A stretch of DNA of 5,937 nucleotides from Ruminiclostridium sp. (GCA_021442645.1 JABUSR010000074.1:1-5937), one strand, 5' to 3'; numbered from the stretch's first letter, positions 1 through 5,305 are shown. Made by a program: numbers and translations. Notes: generated from the letters alone by a model not told the origin.

Positions 1-77
1 CTGAGCCCGGACACCAGCCCCACCAGCATGGCCAGGGAGAGCAGGATGCCTAATGCTTTTCCTCTTCTTTTCGTCAT
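1..77 (-). CDS. Exported protein, N-terminal fragment (signal peptide only)
   Basis: Only the first 25 codons are in the window; the gene runs off the left edge. The peptide begins MTKRRGKALGILLSLAML and goes on VGLVSGL. This is a basic n-region (K3, R4, R5, K7) followed by a hydrophobic core of about 16 residues from A8, the typical Gram-positive secretion signal. The cleavage site is not yet reached or is just at the edge. The start is well supported: a strong AAAGGAGG site (87-94) lies 9 nt upstream of the ATG at 77-75. The gene has its own promoter about 130 bp upstream and lies behind the ridA terminator, so it is probably transcribed independently. The mature protein cannot be identified; a secreted or cell-surface protein is the most that can be said. 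Confidence 0.75.
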   Translation of the reverse strand, partial: MTKRRGKALGILLSLAMLVGLVSGL

Positions 78-86
78 AAAAATTTG

Positions 87-94
87 CCTCCTTT
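87..94 (-). promoter_or_regulatory. Ribosome binding site of the exported protein
   Basis: Read on the minus strand this is AAAGGAGG, nearly the full anti-16S complement, 9 nt from the ATG. It fixes the start of the partial gene at the left edge. Confidence 0.8.
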
Positions 95-150
95 GCGTGT
101 TTGTCAGGCGCCTGGATACAATTTTCTGCCGATTCTATACGCCTGCAAAT

Positions 151-175
151 CTTGCCCCCGGGGGGCTTGCCCCCG
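151..175 (-). other. G/C-rich hairpin and short direct repeat in the leader of the exported protein
   Basis: The 10-mer CTTGCCCCCG occurs twice, at 151-160 and 166-175. Between and within the copies, GGGGG-CTTG-CCCCC (161-174) can form a 5-bp tetraloop hairpin, and CCCCCGGGGG (155-164) is a second, competing palindrome. It stands out sharply from the AT-rich surroundings and would lie within the 5' UTR of the partial gene. There is no T-run after it on the minus strand, so it does not look like a terminator. Confidence 0.5.
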
Positions 176-206
176 AAGCAAAATGATATAAAAACCGTAT
201 ATTAAA

Positions 207-235
207 ATATACTACGAAATTGTCATTTTTTCAAG
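207..235 (-). promoter_or_regulatory. Sigma-A-type promoter for the exported protein
   Basis: On the minus strand, TTGAAA (235-230), a 17-nt spacer and TATATT (212-207) match the housekeeping consensus well. Transcription would start near 200, giving a 5' leader of about 120 nt. A 7-bp inverted repeat, GTATATT/AATATAC (198-204 and 207-213, 2-nt centre), covers the -10 box and could be an operator. This assignment rests on sequence match only. Confidence 0.65.
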
Positions 236-336
236 TATCAAAAGGATTAAATACGAAAATTATCCCATTCTATATAATGCTTTATTTTTTCAACCTGCAA
301 AGGGTCAAAATCCAAAATTTTTTCCATTCTATATAA
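214..336. repeat. Imperfect ~59-bp tandem duplication in the promoter region
   Basis: Several blocks recur at a 58-59 bp step. CCATTCTATATAA is found exactly at 265-277 and 324-336. ATTTTTTCAA is found exactly at 226-235 and 284-293. TACGAAA(A)TT is found at 214-222 and 252-261, but at a 38-bp step, so the copies have diverged and carry indels. The repeated ATTTTTTCAA is, on the minus strand, the -35 region of the promoter of the exported protein, so that promoter element exists twice. The core ATTCTATA also occurs a third time at 132-139, and CCTGCAAA occurs at 142-149 and 294-301. Confidence 0.55.
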
Positions 337-370
337 CGACATCCTCTGCCGGGTTCTTTTCCCCGCAGGC

Positions 371-411
371 ATAAAAAATACGGAAGGGGCCCTTATGCCT
401 CTTCCGTATTT
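371..411 (-). terminator. Rho-independent terminator of ridA
   Basis: AAATACGGAAG (376-386) pairs with CTTCCGTATTT (401-411). The stem can be extended inward to 390/397 with one G-U pair, leaving a 6-nt loop. On the minus strand it is followed by a run of T (complement of the A-rich 371-378). It begins about 16 nt past the ridA stop codon. The plus side is also T-rich, so it may act weakly in both directions. Confidence 0.8.
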
Positions 412-426
412 CTTATGCTTTTTTCC

Positions 427-798
427 TTACTTTGCTGCGATGACCTCGATTTCCACCATAGCGTCCTTGGGGAGCTTCGCCACCTGGAAGCAGGAGCGAG
501 CGGGCTTGGTGTTCACGAAGTACTGGCCGTAAATCTCGTTAAACAGGGAGAAATCCTCCATGTTCTTCAGGTAGCAGGTGGTCTTCACCACATTGTCCAG
601 GGTCAGGCCGGCTTCCTTCAGAACGGCGGCGACATTCTCCAGGGCCTGGACGGTCTGGGCAGCCATGCTGTGGGCCAGCTCCCCCGTATCGGGGATCATG
701 CCCAGCTGACCGGAGGTAAAGACGAACCCATTGACTGCAATGCCCTGAGAGTAGGGGCCGAGAGCTGCGGGTGCCTTGTCACTGTGCAGAATTTCCAT
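427..798 (-). CDS. ridA: RidA-family reactive enamine/imine deaminase
   Basis: A 123-residue protein of the YjgF/YER057c/UK114 (RidA) family, which as a cytosolic homotrimer hydrolyses 2-aminoacrylate and related enamine/imine intermediates released by PLP enzymes, protecting other PLP enzymes. The full family length is present. Family residues visible are GPYSQ (14-18, with the Tyr at 16), the conserved Arg in ARSCFQVAKLP (R101, equivalent to E. coli Arg105) and the C-terminal VEIEVIA (115-121, with Glu117). These catalytic positions place it with true RidA rather than the Rid1-7 groups lacking the Arg, though subgrouping is by eye. The start ATG (798-796) has an AAAGGA site (812-807) 8 nt upstream. 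It is monocistronic: its own promoter is near 984-1012 and a terminator follows. The ~180-nt leader is unusually structured. Divergent neighbour proC acts on an imine, pyrroline-5-carboxylate. Confidence 0.95.
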   Translation of the reverse strand: MEILHSDKAPAALGPYSQGIAVNGFVFTSGQLGMIPDTGELAHSMAAQTVQALENVAAVLKEAGLTLDNVVKTTCYLKNMEDFSLFNEIYGQYFVNTKPARSCFQVAKLPKDAMVEIEVIAAK

Positions 799-831
799 AC
801 TGTTTTTCCTTTCTTAATCTGAGCGTTTCGC

Positions 832-961
832 CTGCCCGGTGCTTATGCCGCCGGGCAGTTATCCAACACCGCCGGAATCCGGCGGATATGCACGTCATTG
901 CTGTGCTGTTGACAGGGTGCCGGTGTCCGCCCGGCGGGGCTCTCCCCGCCTGCACCGGGCA
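832..961 (-). promoter_or_regulatory. Structured 5' leader of ridA with alternative stems
   Basis: Between the ridA promoter and its ribosome binding site lie several GC-rich inverted repeats. Local ones are CTGCCCGG/CCGGGCAG (832-839 with 851-858), CCGCCGG/CCGGCGG (869-875 with 879-885, 3-nt loop), GGCGGGG/CCCCGCC (933-939 with 944-950, 4-nt loop) and CCGGTG/CACCGG (920-925 with 953-958). In addition TGCCCGGTGC (833-842) is exactly complementary to GCACCGGGCA (952-961), which would close the whole 110-nt interior. That long-range stem uses the same bases as two of the local stems, so they exclude each other. I could not match it to a known riboswitch class, and there is no T-run for a terminator. 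Confidence 0.5.
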
Positions 962-983
962 ACCGTCTTCCCTTCTGTTTTAA

Positions 984-1012
984 ATTGTACCCTACCTTTT
1001 GGGTGGATGCAA
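984..1012 (-). promoter_or_regulatory. Sigma-A-type promoter of ridA
   Basis: On the minus strand, TTGCAT (1012-1007), a 17-nt spacer and TACAAT (989-984). Transcription would start near 977, which leaves a leader of about 180 nt before the ridA ATG. It is the only well-spaced promoter seen in this stretch on this strand. Confidence 0.65.
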
Positions 1013-1127
1013 GGGACTTTCCCATTTCCGGAAAAACCTTGGACAGGGAACCAAAACCGCCCCCTTTTCCTCCCCTCCCTTATTTCATTCTGACGAGAAA
1101 AATCCTTAGTTTTCAAGCCCTGGTCCC

Positions 1128-1157
1128 TTGCCAGCACCCCGCCGCCTGTGGTACAAT
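1128..1157 (+). promoter_or_regulatory. Sigma-A-type promoter of proC, with inverted repeat over the start site
   Basis: TTGCCA (1128-1133), an 18-nt spacer ending in TGTGG, and TACAAT (1152-1157). Transcription would start near 1164. A 7-bp inverted repeat GCAGGGC/GCCCTGC (1159-1165 with 1171-1177, centre AGAGA) straddles that start. Because its left arm would hardly be transcribed, it suits a protein-binding operator better than an RNA hairpin. No repressor is identified. Confidence 0.6.
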
Positions 1158-1201
1158 GGCAGGGCAGAGAGCCCTGCTGCCTGTTTTCTCCCGTCAGATA
1201 A

Positions 1202-1230
1202 CATGACACATGGGCGCACATGTCATGACA
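1202..1230 (+). promoter_or_regulatory. Palindromic sequences directly ahead of proC
   Basis: CATGACA (1202-1208) and TGTCATG (1221-1227) form a 7-bp inverted repeat with a 12-nt centre. The right arm is also part of a perfect 10-bp palindrome, TGTCATGACA (1221-1230). It ends one base before the AAAGGAG ribosome binding site. It could be an operator or a leader hairpin that influences proC translation; the sequence alone does not decide. Confidence 0.4.
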
Positions 1231-1246
1231 TAAAGGAGTGTTTTCC

Positions 1247-2047
1247 ATGAAATATACCTTCGGACTCATCGGCACCGGCAACATGGGCGGCGCCATTGCA
1301 CGGGCCGTCAGCCGCACCCTGAAGGACGGCATCCTGGCCGACCGGAACGAGGACCTGGCCGCCGCCCTGGCCGGCGAACTGGGCTTCCAATCCGGTGAAA
1401 ATCAGGAGGCCGCAGAGAACAGCCGTTACCTCTTCCTGGGGGTCAAGCCCCACCTGGTGGGCGGCATGCTGGCCTCCATCCGCCCCGCCCTGGAGGCCCG
1501 GGCGGAAGAACCCGTGCTGGTCTCCATGGCGGCCGGCCTCACCATCGCACAGATTCAGGAGCTGGCAGGCAAACCCTACCCCGTCATCCGCATCATGCCC
1601 AACACCCCGGTGGCCGTGGGCCAGGGCGTGGTTCTCTACACGGCCGGCGAGAATGTCACCTCCGAGCAGCTGGAGGGCTTCCTCCACGTCATGGGCAAGG
1701 CCGGCGGCCTGTATCCCATTGACGAGACCCTCATGGACGTGGGCGCCTCGGTCTCCGGCTGCGGCCCGGCCTTCGTCTACATGGTGATTGATGCCATCGC
1801 CGACGGCGGTGTTGCCTGCGGTCTCCCCCGCCCCGACGCCGTCCGCTACGCCGCCCAAACCATGCTGGGTGCCGCCCAGATGGTCCTGGAGACCGGCAAG
1901 CACCCCGCCCAGCTGAAAAACGAGGTGTGCAGCCCCGGCGGCTCCACCATCCAGGGGGTACGCACCCTGGAGCAGCGGGCCGTCCACGCCGCCTTTATGG
2001 ACGCAGTCATCTCCGCCTGCGACAAGAACGCCGCCCTGGGCAAGTGA
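1247..2047 (+). CDS. proC: Pyrroline-5-carboxylate reductase
   Basis: A 266-residue protein of the usual ProC length. It catalyses the last step of proline synthesis, NAD(P)H-dependent reduction of 1-pyrroline-5-carboxylate to L-proline, in the cytosol. The N-terminal Rossmann fold carries the dinucleotide motif GLIGTGNMGG (6-15). LGVKP (64-68) and RIMPNTPVAVGQG (115-127) are characteristic of the family. The C-terminal all-helical dimerisation domain carries SGCGPAFVY (170-178) and the family signature SPGGSTIQGV (229-238), where substrate binds. The start is ATG 1247: AAAGGAG (1232-1238) stands 8 nt upstream, whereas the in-frame GTG at 1238 overlaps that site and is rejected. It is transcribed alone, from its own promoter to a strong terminator at 2061-2094, divergent from ridA. 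Codons are strongly GC-ending. Confidence 0.97.
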   Translation: MKYTFGLIGTGNMGGAIARAVSRTLKDGILADRNEDLAAALAGELGFQSGENQEAAENSRYLFLGVKPHLVGGMLASIRPALEARAEEPVLVSMAAGLTIAQIQELAGKPYPVIRIMPNTPVAVGQGVVLYTAGENVTSEQLEGFLHVMGKAGGLYPIDETLMDVGASVSGCGPAFVYMVIDAIADGGVACGLPRPDAVRYAAQTMLGAAQMVLETGKHPAQLKNEVCSPGGSTIQGVRTLEQRAVHAAFMDAVISACDKNAALGK

Positions 2048-2060
2048 TTCCCTGACAGAG

Positions 2061-2094
2061 AAAAGACGGAACGCCGCGCAGCGTTCCGTCTTTT
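2061..2094. terminator. Bidirectional terminator between proC and the PAP2 gene
   Basis: AAAAGACGGAACGC (2061-2074) pairs with GCGTTCCGTCTTTT (2081-2094), a 14-bp perfect stem with a 6-nt loop. It has a T-run on the plus strand and, through the A-run on the left, a T-run on the minus strand. It sits between the two convergent stop codons, 13 nt after proC and 16 nt past the PAP2 stop. Confidence 0.9.
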
Positions 2095-2110
2095 TGATTC
2101 ACAGACATCG

Positions 2111-2701
2111 TCATGGGTCGTCGGGCGGCCCGCCCCTTGGGACGAAGGTCAGCTCCCTGCCCAGGGCGGTGCCCCGCAGGTACCTGCGCCAGATGTGCAC
2201 CGCAAGCCACCCGCACAGGGAGCCCAGCAGGATGCCGCACAGGACATCCGTGGGGAAATGCACGTAGAGATACAGCCGGGAGAAGGCCATAACCACCGCC
2301 AGCACCAGGGCCACCCATCTCCCCTTGGTCTTCGTCAGCAGCAGGACCACCGCCGTGGCGAAGGCCGCCGAGGAGTGGCCGGAGGGGAAGGACGGGTCAT
2401 CCGGCGGCGGGATGAGAAGGCTCACCGCCGTATTCAGGTCAAAGGGCCGAATCCGGCCCACAGCATTTTTCAGAATCAGGTTGCAGAGGATTGCACTCAG
2501 CACCAGGGCCATCAGAATCTGAAAGCCCACATTGCGCTGCCATCTGCCCAGGGCCAGGAGGGCCACGCCCCAGATGATAAAAATAAGCCCAGTGTTACCC
2601 AGCCAGGAGACGGCCGGCATGAGCTGGTCCATCCAGCCGCATTGGAAGTGCGCAGCGATCCAGTCCAGGATCCCCAGTTCAGCAGCTGATAAGGGATTCA
2701 T
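2111..2701 (-). CDS. PAP2-family membrane phosphatase (undecaprenyl-pyrophosphatase-like)
   Basis: A 196-residue integral membrane protein with all three motifs of the PAP2 phosphatase superfamily: K78-x6-R85-P86 in KNAVGRIRP, PSGH at 106-109, and S141-R142-x5-H148-x3-D152 in SRLYLYVHFPTD. His148 is the expected nucleophile and His109 the acid. Hydrophobic stretches around 38-52, 58-77, 111-123, 129-140 and 152-168 fit about five to six membrane spans. Related proteins dephosphorylate undecaprenyl pyrophosphate (BcrC type), phosphatidic acid or phosphatidylglycerol phosphate; the substrate cannot be told here. The start is ATG 2701, with GGGGGGAG (2714-2707) 5 nt upstream. In-frame starts at 2731 and 2767 fall at the transcription start and inside the -35 box, so they are rejected. 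It is monocistronic, convergent with proC. Confidence 0.92.
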   Translation of the reverse strand: MNPLSAAELGILDWIAAHFQCGWMDQLMPAVSWLGNTGLIFIIWGVALLALGRWQRNVGFQILMALVLSAILCNLILKNAVGRIRPFDLNTAVSLLIPPPDDPSFPSGHSSAAFATAVVLLLTKTKGRWVALVLAVVMAFSRLYLYVHFPTDVLCGILLGSLCGWLAVHIWRRYLRGTALGRELTFVPRGGPPDDP

Positions 2702-2738
2702 TCCGGCTCCCCCCTTCCTCCGGTCAGTCATTTGATTT

Positions 2739-2767
2739 ATTTTACCACGGGAAGGGTGGGCAGGCAA
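2739..2767 (-). promoter_or_regulatory. Sigma-A-type promoter of the PAP2 gene
   Basis: On the minus strand, TTGCCT (2767-2762), a 17-nt spacer and TAAAAT (2744-2739). Transcription would start near 2732, giving a ~30-nt leader and confirming ATG 2701 as the start. It is back to back with the tRNA promoter about 60 bp away. Confidence 0.7.
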
Positions 2768-2825
2768 GTATTTCTCCCCTCCGGGCCTGCATACGCAAAT
2801 TCTCTCCCTTTTCTCTGTTTTTTGG

Positions 2826-2857
2826 TTGACAAGGCCCCAAGGATATGGTAATATAAT
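2826..2857 (+). promoter_or_regulatory. Strong promoter of the serine tRNA pair
   Basis: A perfect TTGACA (2826-2831) is followed after 17 nt by TAATAT (2849-2854), overlapping a perfect TATAAT (2852-2857, 20-nt spacing). The start would be near 2861-2864, about 20 nt ahead of the first tRNA, as expected for a stable-RNA operon. Confidence 0.8.
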
Positions 2858-2880
2858 TTTCGCATCTAACCGAAGGATAC

Positions 2881-2967
2881 GGAGAGATGTCCGAGTGGTT
2901 TAAGGAGCTGGTCTTGAAAACCAGTGACTCGAAAGAGCCGTGGGTTCGAATCCCACTCTCTCCGCCA
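2881..2967 (+). tRNA. tRNA-Ser (anticodon UGA)
   Basis: The acceptor stem GGAGAGA (2881-2887) pairs with TCTCTCC (2957-2963), followed by discriminator G and encoded CCA (2965-2967). The anticodon arm CTGGT/ACCAG (2908-2912 with 2920-2924) encloses the loop CTTGAAA, giving anticodon TGA at 2915-2917, which reads UCA and, by wobble, other UCN codons. A long variable arm (2925-2939) marks it as class II, as serine tRNAs are. The T arm GTGGG/CCCAC (2940-2944 with 2952-2956) carries TTCGAAT in its loop. It is complete and probably cotranscribed with the next tRNA, 32 nt on. Confidence 0.97.
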
Positions 2968-2999
2968 CCTTTTTATATTGAGATTGCAATTCGGAACCT

Positions 3000-3091
3000 G
3001 GAGAAGTACCCAAGAGGCCGAAGGGGCTCCCCTGCTAAGGGAGTAGGGCGTGTTGAGCGTCGCGAGGGTTCAAATCCCTCCTTCTCCGCCA
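3000..3091 (+). tRNA. tRNA-Ser (anticodon GCU)
   Basis: The acceptor stem GGAGAAG (3000-3006) pairs with CTTCTCC (3081-3087), followed by G and encoded CCA (3089-3091). The anticodon arm CTCCC/GGGAG (3027-3031 with 3039-3043) encloses CTGCTAA, giving anticodon GCT at 3034-3036, which reads AGC and AGU. The long variable arm is again the serine class II hallmark. With the preceding tRNA-Ser(UGA) it covers two of the serine codon families. It has no promoter of its own in the 32-nt spacer. Confidence 0.97.
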
Positions 3092-3133
3092 AAACACCGG
3101 AACAAGGCAAGCGCCTTGCTTCCGGTGTTTTTT
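3092..3133 (+). terminator. Terminator of the serine tRNA operon
   Basis: AAACACCGGAA (3092-3102) pairs with TTCCGGTGTTT (3120-3130). An inner stem CAAGGC/GCCTTG (3103-3108 with 3113-3118) is capped by a 4-nt loop, with one bulged C, and a run of six T (3128-3133) follows. It starts directly at the CCA end of the second tRNA. Confidence 0.9.
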
Positions 3134-3203
3134 CTTCCCCTGCCTCGCCACACATAGTAGAAGAGAATTCTCCCTCTCCCCGGTAAAAAGTGCGGGATTC
3201 CAA

Positions 3204-3232
3204 TTGACAACAGATTCAACAAGGCGTAAAAT
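3204..3232 (+). promoter_or_regulatory. Near-consensus promoter of the aminotransferase gene
   Basis: A perfect TTGACA (3204-3209), a 17-nt spacer and TAAAAT (3227-3232). Transcription would start near 3239, giving a ~50-nt leader. This also rules out the in-frame GTG at 3236 as the start codon. Confidence 0.85.
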
Positions 3233-3289
3233 AAGGTGAATATTTGTGTAAACCCAGCAAACAAATATGATAATTTCGGAGGTATGGAT

Positions 3290-4480
3290 ATGAAGTTTTC
3301 CAGCAAGATCGAGAAGTGCGGTCTGTCTCCTATGCGTAAGTTCCACCCCTATGCAGTGGCAGCAGAGGCAAAGGGCCGTAACATCTATCACCTGAACATT
3401 GGTCAGCCCGACGTGGTGACCCCCCAGGCATTCTTTGATGCCGTGAAGAACTTTGAGCAGCCCGTTCTGGAGTACGCTGCCTCCCCCGGTCTGCCCGCTC
3501 TGATTGACGCCATTCAGAATTACTATGCTAACCTGAACATGAACTTCGAGAAGGACGAGATCCTCATCACCACCGGTGGTTCCGAAGCTCTGCAGATCGT
3601 CCTCTGCTCCATCCTGGACGAAGGCGACGAGATTCTGATTCCCGAGCCCTACTACCCCAACTACAACACCATGGTCACCCTGACCGGCGGCGTGATTAAG
3701 CCCATCCCCACCACCCCTGAGGAAGGCTATCACTATGCTGACCGCGCCAAGGTCGAGGCCTGCATCACCGAGAAGACCCGCGCCATCATGTGCACCAACC
3801 CCGGCAACCCCACCGGCGTGGTCCTGACCCCCGAAGAGCAGCGCCTGATGGTCGACATCGCCAAGGAGCACGGCCTGTTCATCATCGGCGACGAGGCCTA
3901 CCGTGAGTTCGTCTATGGCGGCGAGCCCCTGCAGTCCTTCGGTGAGTATGTCGACGCTGCTGAGAACGTTATCGTTCTGGACACTGTCTCCAAGCGCTTC
4001 TCCGCCTGCGGCGCCCGTGTGGGCTGCATCATCTCCCGCAACAAGGAACTGATGAGCCAGTGCATGAAGATGTGCCAGTCCCGTCTGTGCGTGGCCACCC
4101 TGGACCAGGTCGGCTCCGCTGCCCTGTATGACGTGGGCCCCGAGTACTTCGCCGCTGTCCGTGACGAGTACAAGAAGCGCCGCGACACCTGCGTGGCAAA
4201 GCTGGAGAAGATGCCCGGCGTCATCTCCACCTGCCCCAAGGGCGCCTTCTACATCATGGCTGCTCTGCCCATCGACGATGCCGACAAGTTCCAGCAGTGG
4301 CTGCTGGAGGAGTTCGAGGACAACGGCGACACCGTCATGTTCTCCCCCGCTGAGTCCATGTACGCCACCCCCGGCAAGGGCAAGAACGAGATCCGTATGG
4401 CTTACGTTCTGGAAGCTGACAAGCTGGCCCGCGCTATGGACCTGCTGGCTATGGGCCTGGAAGCATACAACAACAGATAA
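3290..4480 (+). CDS. Class I/II PLP-dependent aminotransferase (aspartate-aminotransferase type)
   Basis: A 396-residue fold-type I aminotransferase of normal family length. Key features in order: NIGQPD (36-41), GGSEAL (96-101) for phosphate binding, NPGNPTG (170-176) with Asn173, DEAY (201-204) whose Asp contacts the pyridine nitrogen, SKRFSACGARVG (234-245) with the Schiff-base lysine K235 and phosphate-binding R243, and NEIRMAY (366-372) with R369 binding the substrate carboxylate. It transfers amino groups between an amino acid and a 2-oxo acid; aspartate, aromatic amino acids or alanine are all possible substrates. The start is ATG 3290, 7 nt after GGAGG (3278-3282); ATG 3284 is too close to that site. 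Codons are strongly selected (CTG, CGT/CGC, GCT/GCC, AAG), unlike proC or the flanking minus-strand genes, suggesting high expression. It is a single-gene unit with its own promoter and terminator. Confidence 0.93.
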   Translation: MKFSSKIEKCGLSPMRKFHPYAVAAEAKGRNIYHLNIGQPDVVTPQAFFDAVKNFEQPVLEYAASPGLPALIDAIQNYYANLNMNFEKDEILITTGGSEALQIVLCSILDEGDEILIPEPYYPNYNTMVTLTGGVIKPIPTTPEEGYHYADRAKVEACITEKTRAIMCTNPGNPTGVVLTPEEQRLMVDIAKEHGLFIIGDEAYREFVYGGEPLQSFGEYVDAAENVIVLDTVSKRFSACGARVGCIISRNKELMSQCMKMCQSRLCVATLDQVGSAALYDVGPEYFAAVRDEYKKRRDTCVAKLEKMPGVISTCPKGAFYIMAALPIDDADKFQQWLLEEFEDNGDTVMFSPAESMYATPGKGKNEIRMAYVLEADKLARAMDLLAMGLEAYNNR

Positions 4481-4498
4481 GACACCCCAAAACCATAG

Positions 4499-4533
4499 AA
4501 GAGCCCCGTTCTACCCGGAACGGGGCTCTTTTT
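4499..4533 (+). terminator. Terminator of the aminotransferase gene
   Basis: AAGAGCCCCGTTC (4499-4511) pairs with GAACGGGGCTCTT (4518-4530), a 13-bp perfect stem with a 6-nt loop, followed by a T-run (4529-4533). It begins 18 nt after the stop codon. Confidence 0.92.
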
Positions 4534-4653
4534 CTCTTGTTCCGCACCGGCCCCGTCAGATGGGGGCGGCCGATGTAGGCAGGCAAAAAGGGCTGTACGC
4601 CTTACGGTTCTAAGCTGCTTTTGTCCTTCACCGGGCGTCCTCCCACCCCCGCC

Positions 4654-4684
4654 AAAAAGCCCCATTCCAACCGGAATGGGGCTT
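4654..4684 (-). terminator. Terminator of the tetR-containing operon
   Basis: AAGCCCCATTCC (4657-4668) pairs with GGAATGGGGCTT (4673-4684), a 12-bp stem with a 4-nt loop. On the minus strand it is followed by TTTTT (complement of 4654-4658). It lies 10 nt past the tetR stop. The ~120 bp between it and the aminotransferase terminator holds no gene or signal I can support. Confidence 0.9.
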
Positions 4685-4694
4685 CTGCATTTTC

Positions 4695-5291
4695 TTATTC
4701 CTTTTTTCCTGCCTCATTCTGCGTATCAGGCTCGCTCTTCTTCCTCCTGCCGATTTTTTCCGAAACAAGCCCGACTCGAAGCAGCTTAGACAGCTCGCTC
4801 GACACCTTTTCGGCGTCAAAATCCTCCCGTCTGCACTGATCCAACAGGACCCCGGCAATACCCACGGCGTAGAACTGCAGGGCGATCTCCGGGTCTCTCC
4901 CGCTGTTGACCAGGTCCGACAGCTCCTGGCGCATCATCTGGCGCAGGTAGTCCTTGATGGCATCCACAACAATCTGCTCCAGCTCAATCCGCTTCCGGGG
5001 GGACTCCATGGCCCTTTCCAGGGCCTCGTGGTTTACCATGACCACATCAACGAAGGCGCGGATTGCCTTCTCGGGGTTTTCCTGGGGTATGCTGACCTCC
5101 AGGGCCTTCCGAATCGTTTGGTATGCCGCCCACTCGATCACATCCATGATATCCTGAAAATGATAGTAAAAGGTCTGGCGGGATATGTGGCAGACCTGCA
5201 CCAGATCCTTCACCGTGATTGTTTCCATGCCGTCCCGCCTGATCATGGCAACGCAGGCCTCGGCAATCACATTTTTCATATTAGTTGACAT
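4695..5291 (-). CDS. TetR/AcrR-family transcriptional regulator
   Basis: A 198-residue helical regulator. The N-terminal TetR DNA-binding domain is clear: after two amphipathic helices comes ITVKDLVQVCHISRQTFYYH (25-44), continuing FQDIMDVIEW, with the recognition helix at about 38-45. The rest (about 55-175) is a helical ligand-binding and dimer domain without a specific signature; it resembles the DhaS-like group in its early part, but I am not sure. The last 20 residues are polar and charged (RRKK, then acidic) and probably disordered. The start ATG 5291 has GGAGAG 7 nt upstream; M5 has no such site. The gene begins 14 nt after the thioesterase stop, so the two are surely cotranscribed. 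TetR proteins often repress their own operon; the ligand may be an acyl-CoA or fatty acid, which is inference from the neighbour. Confidence 0.9.
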   Translation of the reverse strand: MSTNMKNVIAEACVAMIRRDGMETITVKDLVQVCHISRQTFYYHFQDIMDVIEWAAYQTIRKALEVSIPQENPEKAIRAFVDVVMVNHEALERAMESPRKRIELEQIVVDAIKDYLRQMMRQELSDLVNSGRDPEIALQFYAVGIAGVLLDQCRREDFDAEKVSSELSKLLRVGLVSEKIGRRKKSEPDTQNEAGKKE

Positions 5292-5305
5292 AGACGGTCT
5301 CTCCG

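Noticed and set aside
909..914. TTGACA on the plus strand as a -35 box
   Set aside because: No TATAAT-like element lies 16-19 nt downstream; the following sequence is GC-rich stem DNA of the ridA leader.
1159..1187. GCAGGGC/GCCCTGC followed by TTTT as a terminator or attenuator for proC
   Set aside because: The T-run is separated from the stem by six bases, and the left arm lies at or before the predicted transcription start, so the hairpin would not form in the RNA.
1223..1987. 254-codon open frame on the minus strand across proC
   Set aside because: It is the antisense shadow of proC: GC-rich codon bias leaves the opposite frame open, the product is a Gly/Ala/His-rich string without domains, and proC motifs on the plus strand are unambiguous.
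2702..2767. N-terminal extension of the PAP2 protein (starts at 2731 or 2767)
   Set aside because: These codons lie at the predicted transcription start and in the -35 box, lack a ribosome binding site, and add a non-hydrophobic tail atypical of the family.
2887..3186. 99-codon open frame over the two tRNAs
   Set aside because: It reads straight through both serine tRNAs and their terminator; tRNA sequence translated by chance.
3236..3289. GTG start of the aminotransferase with an 18-residue extension
   Set aside because: The GTG is 4 bp after the -10 box, has no ribosome binding site, and the GGAGG at 3278-3282 points to ATG 3290.
3035..3871. 278-codon open frame on the minus strand across the tRNA and aminotransferase
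   Set aside because: It runs through a tRNA gene, the tRNA terminator and the start of the aminotransferase, and has no recognisable domain; a shadow frame.
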